From positions 1 to 11,276 of the forward strand of contig JBOGUF010000030.1 in the NCBI GenBank assembly GCA_050696075.1: a stretch of 11,276 bases of DNA, given 5' to 3'. Shown in pieces: positions 1 to 4,267 of the stretch (position 1 is its first letter; every line of letters starts with the position of its first letter). The notes under the pieces are model-generated. The model saw only the letters and a list, made by a program, of their open reading frames with translations. It was not told the origin of the DNA and did no database searches. Position numbers and translations under genes: made by a program. Source of the DNA: JBOGUF01 sp050696075. GTDB lineage: Bacteria; Chloroflexota; Chloroflexia; Thermomicrobiales; UBA6265.

Positions 1-1
1 G

Positions 2-37
2 ATCTGCCTCAACCAAAGGGCCTCATCAGAGGCAGAT
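2..37. repeat. Perfect 9-bp inverted repeat at left edge of window
   Basis: Bases 2-10 (ATCTGCCTC) are exactly complementary to 29-37 (GAGGCAGAT), with an 18-base loop. A second, shorter pairing (CCTC at 21-24 with GAGG at 29-32) competes with it. No T-run follows, so it is not a classic Rho-independent terminator of an upstream gene. It abuts the repeat-rich leader of the first permease and probably belongs to the same dispersed-repeat material. The element may extend beyond the left edge. Confidence 0.5.
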
Positions 38-50
38 TCCTCGACAAGCT

Positions 51-100
51 CGGAATGACGGGGCAGGGCGCGGAATGAAGGCAACATGCTCGGAATGACG
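51..100. repeat. Three direct repeats of CGGAATGACG with 20-bp period
   Basis: The 10-mer CGGAATGACG occurs at 51-60 and 91-100. A one-mismatch copy (CGGAATGAAG) lies at 71-80. The copies start exactly 20 bases apart, which is about two helical turns. The outer copies share three more bases on the left (GCT), giving a 13-base identity at 48-60 and 88-100. The first copy also pairs weakly with ATTCC at 36-40. The array sits 50-100 bases upstream of the first permease start. It may be a regulator-binding array or fragments of a dispersed genomic repeat; the sequence alone cannot decide. Confidence 0.55.
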
Positions 101-115
101 AGGAGGTATATGACG

Positions 116-129
116 GCGGGGAAACCCGC
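116..129 (+). other. GAAA-tetraloop hairpin in permease leader
   Basis: GCGGG (116-120) pairs perfectly with CCCGC (125-129) around a GAAA loop (121-124), a GNRA tetraloop that is normally very stable in RNA. It lies about 20 bases before the permease start codon and just after a strong Shine-Dalgarno-like AGGAGG at 101-106. It could shape the translation-initiation region of the first permease. A role is inference only. Confidence 0.4.
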
Positions 130-149
130 GTGCCTGAGGGCCGTCATCG

Positions 150-1058
150 ATGCTCCAAACCTTCAAGAAAACCTGGCCGGCGTACCTCTTCATCCTGCCC
201 AACCTGATCGGGGTCGCGGTCTTTCTCGCCTTCCCCGTCGTCTTCGCGCTCTGGATCAGCCTGACCGAGTGGGACCTGCTTACCCCCTCGGAGTTCGTCG
301 GCCTGCAAAACTATCGCGACCTCTTCACCGACGACGATCTCTTTTGGACCAGTCTGAAAAACACCGCCTATTACGTGGTGCTGACGGTGCCGACGACGAT
401 CGCCATTGGCCTCGGCTTGGCCGTGGCGATGAATCAGGCCATCCGCGGCATCGCCGTCTTCCGCGCCGCGATCTATGTCCCGGTCCTGATTTCGGGCGTC
501 GCCGTCGCCTTCATCTGGCAGTGGATCTTCAACCCCGACGTCGGCGTGCTCAACGCCATGCTCGACTTCCTCGGCCTGCCGACCGCGGGATGGTTGACCG
601 ACAGCCGGTGGGCCATGCCTTCGATCGCGATCATGTCGATCTGGAAGAGCGCCGGCTACTTCGCGGTAATCCTCCTCGCCGCCCTCCAGGGCGTACCGCG
701 CGTACTCTACGAGGCGGCGTCGCTCGATGGAGCCTCGGCGTGGAATCGTTTCCGCAACATCACCGTGCCGATGATCGGCCCGGCCCTCCTCTTCGTCACT
801 GTCATCGCCATCATCGGTTCCTTCCAGGTCTTCGACGCCGTTTTTCTCGTTACCAATCAGGGCGGATCGGGCGCGGGCGGACCTGGCACCTCGACCTACG
901 TCTACAACCTCCACCTCTTTAACAACGCCTTCCGCTTCTTCCAGATGGGGTACGCCTCCGCCATGGCCTACGTCCTCTTCGCTATTCTCTTTGCCATCAC
1001 TTATATCCAACTTCGCCTCTGGCGCTCGACGGCGAGCGCCGGATACGAATTCGTGTAA
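150..1058 (+). CDS. Sugar ABC transporter permease (MalF/UgpA-type)
   Basis: This 302-residue inner-membrane subunit is one half of the channel of a carbohydrate ABC importer of the CUT1 type. The N-terminus is a short basic segment followed by a hydrophobic helix at about residues 10-36. More membrane spans lie near 73-95, 102-126, 155-180, 212-236 and 265-290. The cytoplasmic EAA loop that docks on the ATPase is at about 188-211 (EAASLDG, ending in VPMIGP) and matches the family signature. The length is normal for the family. An in-frame TGA at 135-137 leaves ATG 150 as the first usable start; GAGGG at 136-140 is a modest ribosome site 9 bases upstream. It is followed after 181 bases by the partner permease. 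The substrate cannot be read from the sequence, but sugars or sugar derivatives are likely from the family and neighbours. No binding protein or ATPase gene is visible. Confidence 0.93.
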   Translation: MLQTFKKTWPAYLFILPNLIGVAVFLAFPVVFALWISLTEWDLLTPSEFVGLQNYRDLFTDDDLFWTSLKNTAYYVVLTVPTTIAIGLGLAVAMNQAIRGIAVFRAAIYVPVLISGVAVAFIWQWIFNPDVGVLNAMLDFLGLPTAGWLTDSRWAMPSIAIMSIWKSAGYFAVILLAALQGVPRVLYEAASLDGASAWNRFRNITVPMIGPALLFVTVIAIIGSFQVFDAVFLVTNQGGSGAGGPGTSTYVYNLHLFNNAFRFFQMGYASAMAYVLFAILFAITYIQLRLWRSTASAGYEFV

Positions 1059-1063
1059 CGGAA

Positions 1064-1229
1064 AGGCGTGAGGCGTGAGGCCGTGTTGGCACCCCGTCAT
1101 GCTGAGGCATCGAAGCATCCCCGCGCGCAGTGCGGCGGCGGCACGAAAGACCGGCGTCGCTGGGAGATGCGTCGGCTTCGCCTCAGCATGACGGAGCGTT
1201 GCAAACACCGCCTAACGCCTAACGCCTAA
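1064..1229. repeat. Nested inverted repeat between the two permease genes
   Basis: The inner arms are a perfect 15-base inverted repeat: CCGTCATGCTGAGGC at 1094-1108 and its reverse complement at 1180-1194. Just inside them, GCATC (1115-1119) faces GATGC (1166-1170), extending the symmetry imperfectly. Outside lie short tandem repeats in opposite orientation: AGGCGTG twice at 1064-1077 on the left, CGCCTAA three times at 1209-1229 on the right. The right array matches the reverse complement of the left with one mismatch per unit. The last right-hand copy supplies the first two bases of the downstream ribosome site. Together these fill nearly the whole 181-base gap between two genes that are usually tightly spaced. 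It resembles a REP/BIME- or MITE-like element of about 100 bases; no transposase is present. It could form a large mRNA hairpin within the operon. Confidence 0.7.
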
Positions 1230-1233
1230 GGAG
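1228..1233 (+). promoter_or_regulatory. Ribosome binding site for second permease
   Basis: AAGGAG lies 6 bases before GTG 1240. This supports the GTG start over the internal ATG at 1276, which lacks a comparable site. The first two bases come from the last CGCCTAA repeat copy. Confidence 0.7.
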
Positions 1234-1239
1234 AGCGTA

Positions 1240-2148
1240 GTGATCGACCAACCCGCCGTTGCTCGCTCCGGCCAGATGGCCTCCACCAGGCGCGGGGCGC
1301 TCTTTGGCAGGCCGGGCCACCGGGTCCGAAATCAGGCGATTGCCTACGTTGCGCTCAGCGCGATGTCGCTCGTCGCGCTCTTTCCGATCATCTGGATGGT
1401 CTCGACCTCGCTCAAGAGCGCGGGGGATATCTTCGCCTGGCCGCCCAAGCTGATTCCCGATCCGATTGTCTGGCAAAACTATCCGAACGTCTTCGACGTG
1501 CTCCCCTTCGGCCGCTTCTTCGTCAACACGGCGCTCTACTCCACCGCCGTCACCATCGGCCAGTTGGTCTTCTGCTCGTTAGCCGGTTTCGCCTTCGCCC
1601 GCCTCACGTTTCCCGGCCGCGACGTCATCTTTCTCCTCTACCTGGGCACGATGATGATCCCGCACACCGTCACCCTCGTCCCCAGCTTCATCCTCATGCG
1701 GTCGTTCGGTTGGCTCGACACGATCTGGGTGATGACGGTTCCCGGCATGTTGGGCAGCGCCTTCGGCACCTTCCTGATGCGCCAGTTTTTCTTGACGATC
1801 CCCAAGGAACTCGACGACGCGGCGATCATCGACGGCGCCAGCCGGTTCCGCATCTATTGGCAGATCAACCTGCCCCTCGCCAAGCCGGCGATGGCGGTGC
1901 TTTCCGTCTTTACCATCACGTATGTCTGGAATGACTTCGTTTGGCCCCTAATCATGCTGAACAGCGAGGAGCTCTATACCTTGACCCTCGGCCTCTCCGC
2001 GTTCCGGGGCGACATCCAGAGCCAAACTTTTTGGGCGGAGCTGATGGCCGGCGCCGGCATGGCCGTTGCTCCCCTCATCCTGATCTTCGTCTTCACCCAA
2101 CGCTTCTTCACCGAGGGCATCGCCCTCACCGGCTCCGGCGGGCGCTAA
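1240..2148 (+). CDS. Carbohydrate ABC transporter permease (MalG/UgpE-type)
   Basis: This 302-residue inner-membrane protein pairs with the permease encoded just upstream to form the channel of a CUT1-type sugar importer. A polar, basic N-terminal tail of about 30 residues precedes the first membrane helix at about 33-55. Further spans are visible near 95-120, 126-150, 160-185, 212-240 and 268-290. The ATPase-docking EAA loop is at about 193-216 (DAAIIDGAS, then INLPLAKP), the usual form for the MalG half. The PHTVTLVP and FLMRQFF segments and the C-terminal FFTEGIALTG are also typical of this half. The start is GTG, chosen from the AAGGAG site 6 bases upstream. The missing ATPase may be a shared MsmX-like protein encoded elsewhere. 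The substrate is unknown. Confidence 0.93.
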   Translation: MIDQPAVARSGQMASTRRGALFGRPGHRVRNQAIAYVALSAMSLVALFPIIWMVSTSLKSAGDIFAWPPKLIPDPIVWQNYPNVFDVLPFGRFFVNTALYSTAVTIGQLVFCSLAGFAFARLTFPGRDVIFLLYLGTMMIPHTVTLVPSFILMRSFGWLDTIWVMTVPGMLGSAFGTFLMRQFFLTIPKELDDAAIIDGASRFRIYWQINLPLAKPAMAVLSVFTITYVWNDFVWPLIMLNSEELYTLTLGLSAFRGDIQSQTFWAELMAGAGMAVAPLILIFVFTQRFFTEGIALTGSGGR

Positions 2149-2160
2149 GGTCGTCGGTCT

Positions 2161-2184
2161 GGTGGCCCACGCCGGGCAGCCACC
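2161..2184. other. GC-rich hairpin after permease stop
   Basis: GGTGGC (2161-2166) pairs with GCCACC (2179-2184). An alternative inner stem pairs GCCC (2165-2168) with GGGC (2174-2177). It starts 12 bases after the permease stop codon but is followed by GC-rich sequence, not a T-run. It could protect the 3' end of the permease message; it is not a classic intrinsic terminator. Confidence 0.35.
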
Positions 2185-2342
2185 GCGCGTCGCCGTCCCG
2201 ACCTACCGCCTTGCCGTGCTCGGCGAACAAATACAGCCCTCTTCAGGCGGCTTGGCGACCCAAGGCGGGCGCTCCACGAGGAGTGAAATACCGGCCAGGC
2301 AACGCGTCACGTTGGTTTGGAACACCTAGGGCATACATGCCG

Positions 2343-2352
2343 CGATGCATCG
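2343..2352. promoter_or_regulatory. 10-bp palindrome, possible operator
   Basis: CGATGCATCG is a perfect palindrome at the edge of the weak -35 position of the putative promoter at 2352-2380. Its position would suit a repressor, for example a LacI- or GntR-type sugar regulator, but no regulator gene is visible and a 10-base palindrome can arise by chance. Confidence 0.2.
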
Positions 2353-2380
2353 TGAAGCCGAGACTGCCGGGGAATATACT
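2352..2380 (+). promoter_or_regulatory. Possible sigma70-like promoter for the flavoprotein gene
   Basis: TATACT at 2375-2380 is a good -10 element (5 of 6 to TATAAT). At a 17-base spacing the -35 is GTGAAG (2352-2357), which matches TTGACA at only three positions. Transcription would start near 2387, leaving a leader of roughly 95 bases before GTG 2481. This is an AT-rich spot in GC-rich DNA, which adds some weight. Confidence 0.3.
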
Positions 2381-2403
2381 TCGGTCGGCCCAGTTTCAGG
2401 GGT

Positions 2404-2439
2404 CTCTCCTCCGAGAGGAACGCACCGAATCGGAGATTC
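2404..2439 (+). other. Two small stem-loops in the flavoprotein leader
   Basis: CTCTC (2404-2408) pairs with GAGAG (2413-2417) over a four-base loop. GAATC (2427-2431) pairs with GATTC (2435-2439) over a three-base loop. Both lie between the putative promoter and the ribosome site. They do not match any regulatory RNA class I recognise. Confidence 0.3.
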
Positions 2440-2467
2440 CTGATGACTCCTGCCACTATCTCTATCC

Positions 2468-2473
2468 AAGGAG
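2468..2473 (+). promoter_or_regulatory. Ribosome binding site fixing the flavoprotein start
   Basis: AAGGAG lies 7 bases before GTG 2481. The start places a short N-terminal tail ahead of the FAD-binding strand, as expected for the family. The open frame continues far upstream into the permease gene, but that sequence is not flavoprotein-like. Confidence 0.7.
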
Positions 2474-2480
2474 CACCGGT

Positions 2481-4235
2481 GTGCATATCACCACGCAACC
2501 CCGAAATAACGTGTCAAACGTCTTGGTGATCGGCGCCGGCGCCGCTGGACTGCGTGCGGCGATCGCCGCCCACGAGGCCGGCGCCGACGTCGTTGTCATC
2601 GGCAAGAGTCGACGCGGGGACGCCCACACCGTCCTCGCCGCGGGGGGCATCAACGCCGCATTGGGCACCGTCGATCCCGAGGATACCTGGCAGCAGCACT
2701 TCGCTGACACCTTCAAGGAGGGCTATCGGCTACCCGACCCGCGAGTGGTCGAGATCATGGCGCGAGAAGCGCCGCGCGCCATTCACGAGTTGGCCGAGTG
2801 GGGGTGCCCGTTTGCCAGGACCGAGCATGGCGAGATCGATCAGCGTTTTTTCGGGGCGCACAAGTCCCGCCGCACGTGCTATGCGGGCGACTACACGGGT
2901 AGGGCAATACTCTCCACGTTGGAGGATCGGGTGGCCAAACTTGGCATTCCCGTGCGCGACAACCAGTACGTCTTCCGTCTCCTCACCCAGGACGGTCGGT
3001 GTTTTGGGGCGTTCGCGTTCGACGTCGGTTCCGGACTGCGCACCGTCTTCCTCGCCGACGCCGTCGTGCTCGCCACCGGCGGGCATACGCGCCTGTGGCA
3101 CCGCAGCTCCTCCCGGCGCGACGAGAACACCGGGGATGGGATGCTCCTGGCGCTGGAGGCCGGCTGCCGGCTGGCCGACATGGAGTTCGTCCAATTCCAC
3201 CCGAGCGGCATCGTGGCGCCCGAGGACCTCGCCGGTACCCTCGTCACGGAGGCGGTACGCGGCGAAGGCGGCCGACTCTACAACGCCCTCGGCGAGCGCT
3301 TCATGGAACGTTACGATCCCGAACGCATGGAGCTCTCGTCCCGCGACCGGGTGGCGCTGGCAAACTTCACCGAAATTGACCAAGGCCGGGGCACACCGAA
3401 TGGCGGTGTCTATCTGGATATCACCCATCTTGATAAAGCCCACATTCTTGAGAAGTTGCCGAGAATGTATCGGCAATTCGTGGAAATCCAGTTGCTCGAT
3501 ATCTCGCGGGAGCCCATGGAGGTCGCGCCGACCGCCCACTACTCGATGGGCGGCATCGTTGTCGAGCCGGAGACGCATGCGACGAGCGTCGAGGGCCTCT
3601 ACGCCGCGGGCGAAGTCACCACGGGCTTGCATGGGGCGAATCGCCTCGGGGGAAATTCGCTGTCGGAGACGGTGATCTTCGGGCGGCGCGCCGGTGAGGC
3701 GGCCGCGGCATTTTCGGCGTCCCGCGACGTCCAGCCGCGTTCCCGCCGCACGATCCAGCAGGCTAATGACCAGCTCGTTGGCTACATCCGCGAGGGCGAC
3801 GTCTTCGCCCGGCAGTTGCAACGAGCCCTGCGCAACACGATGTCGGAGTGTTGCGGCGTCGTGCGCAACGAAACCAGGCTCAATCAGGGTCGGGAACGGC
3901 TCGCCGAGATCAGGGCCGCCGCTAAGACCGTCGACGTCAGCCCGACATCGGAGGGCTACGGCGACCTGGCGCATGCCCTCGACTTGCGCGCCTCGCTGGT
4001 CGCCGCGGAAGCCACCATCCTCGGGGCGATCGCGCGGCGGGAGACGCGCGGCGCCCACAATCGCTCGGACTATCCAGAGCTAGACCCGACCCTCGAAGTG
4101 AACTTCGTCACGACCCGCAACGGTGACGGCCAACTCACCGTAACCAGCGAACCGGTGAGAGCGGTGCCCGCACACCTGGCAGCGTGGGCAGTATTGGCCG
4201 AGGTACACGAGGTCACGGGCCGGCTGCTCGAATAG
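2481..4235 (+). CDS. FAD-dependent fumarate reductase/succinate dehydrogenase-type flavoprotein
   Basis: This 584-residue protein belongs to the SdhA/FrdA/NadB superfamily, whose members interconvert dicarboxylates or oxidise aspartate with FAD. Visible parts: Rossmann FAD motif GAGAAG at 18-23; AHTV with His49, at the place where SdhA/FrdA bind FAD covalently; GGINAALG at 55-62; ATGG at 198-201; FHPSG with His240; TEAVRGEGG with Glu257; SSRD with Arg288; PTAHYSMGG with His353; HGANRLGGNSL with Arg388. These are the substrate-binding and proton-transfer residues of fumarate reductase. A helical C-terminal domain follows (about 430-584, with a CCGVVR motif). The His49 segment resembles SdhA/FrdA more than NadB, which lacks covalent FAD. 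Position 54 is Ala where SdhA has Gln and FrdA has Glu. There is no signal peptide, membrane anchor or iron-sulfur subunit gene, so it is probably soluble. It lies 32 bases before the hydrolase gene and likely shares its operon. Family assignment is firm; substrate and electron partner are unknown. Confidence 0.88.
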   Translation: MHITTQPRNNVSNVLVIGAGAAGLRAAIAAHEAGADVVVIGKSRRGDAHTVLAAGGINAALGTVDPEDTWQQHFADTFKEGYRLPDPRVVEIMAREAPRAIHELAEWGCPFARTEHGEIDQRFFGAHKSRRTCYAGDYTGRAILSTLEDRVAKLGIPVRDNQYVFRLLTQDGRCFGAFAFDVGSGLRTVFLADAVVLATGGHTRLWHRSSSRRDENTGDGMLLALEAGCRLADMEFVQFHPSGIVAPEDLAGTLVTEAVRGEGGRLYNALGERFMERYDPERMELSSRDRVALANFTEIDQGRGTPNGGVYLDITHLDKAHILEKLPRMYRQFVEIQLLDISREPMEVAPTAHYSMGGIVVEPETHATSVEGLYAAGEVTTGLHGANRLGGNSLSETVIFGRRAGEAAAAFSASRDVQPRSRRTIQQANDQLVGYIREGDVFARQLQRALRNTMSECCGVVRNETRLNQGRERLAEIRAAAKTVDVSPTSEGYGDLAHALDLRASLVAAEATILGAIARRETRGAHNRSDYPELDPTLEVNFVTTRNGDGQLTVTSEPVRAVPAHLAAWAVLAEVHEVTGRLLE

Positions 4236-4254
4236 CCCGCGGAAACGGCATCGC

Positions 4255-4263
4255 AAAGGGGAG
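4255..4263 (+). promoter_or_regulatory. Ribosome binding site for the hydrolase-like gene
   Basis: AAAGGGGAGG ends four bases before ATG 4268. The next in-frame ATG (4283) is about 20 bases from this site, so 4268 is preferred. An in-frame ATG at 4184 lies inside the flavoprotein gene and would give an arginine-rich, shadow-like leader. Confidence 0.55.
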
Positions 4264-4267
4264 GAGC

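Larger units (their letters stand above)
2149..2480 (+). other. 332-base intergenic region without a convincing gene
   Basis: No reading frame here shows recognisable protein sequence. The long frame that enters it from inside the permease gene has shadow-like composition until it reaches the flavoprotein. The region begins with a GC-rich hairpin 12 bases after the permease stop, continues with a palindrome and a possible promoter, and ends with two short stem-loops and a good ribosome site. I recognise no known riboswitch, T-box or tRNA. It may be the leader of a separately transcribed flavoprotein-hydrolase unit. Confidence 0.6.

Noticed and set aside
51..100. CRISPR-like array
   Set aside because: Repeats are 10 bases with 10-base gaps, far too short for a CRISPR array, and no cas genes are present.
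86..922. Long plus-strand frame overlapping the first permease, with a good AGGAGG site
   Set aside because: Its product is rich in Arg, Pro and Gly with no recognisable domain, while the overlapping 150-1058 frame is a clear permease. It is a GC-rich shadow frame; only the ribosome-site oddity is kept as a finding.
144..1208. 354-residue minus-strand frame over the first permease
   Set aside because: Highly charged, low-complexity product typical of antisense shadow frames in GC-rich genes.
1941..2480. N-terminal extension of the flavoprotein back into the permease gene
   Set aside because: The sequence before GTG 2481 is out of frame with the permease, unlike any flavoprotein, and a good ribosome site sits directly before 2481.
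2443..2529. Short possible leader peptide starting at ATG 2443 and overlapping the flavoprotein start
   Set aside because: No ribosome site of its own and no attenuator-like codon run; a chance frame is more likely.
2730..4058. 442-residue minus-strand frame opposite the flavoprotein gene
   Set aside because: It mirrors the flavoprotein coding sequence and has no domain signature; the plus-strand product has a full set of catalytic motifs.
4184..4267. Earlier in-frame ATG for the hydrolase-like gene
   Set aside because: It lies within the flavoprotein coding sequence, gives an unlikely Arg/Gly-rich leader, and the ribosome site points to 4268.
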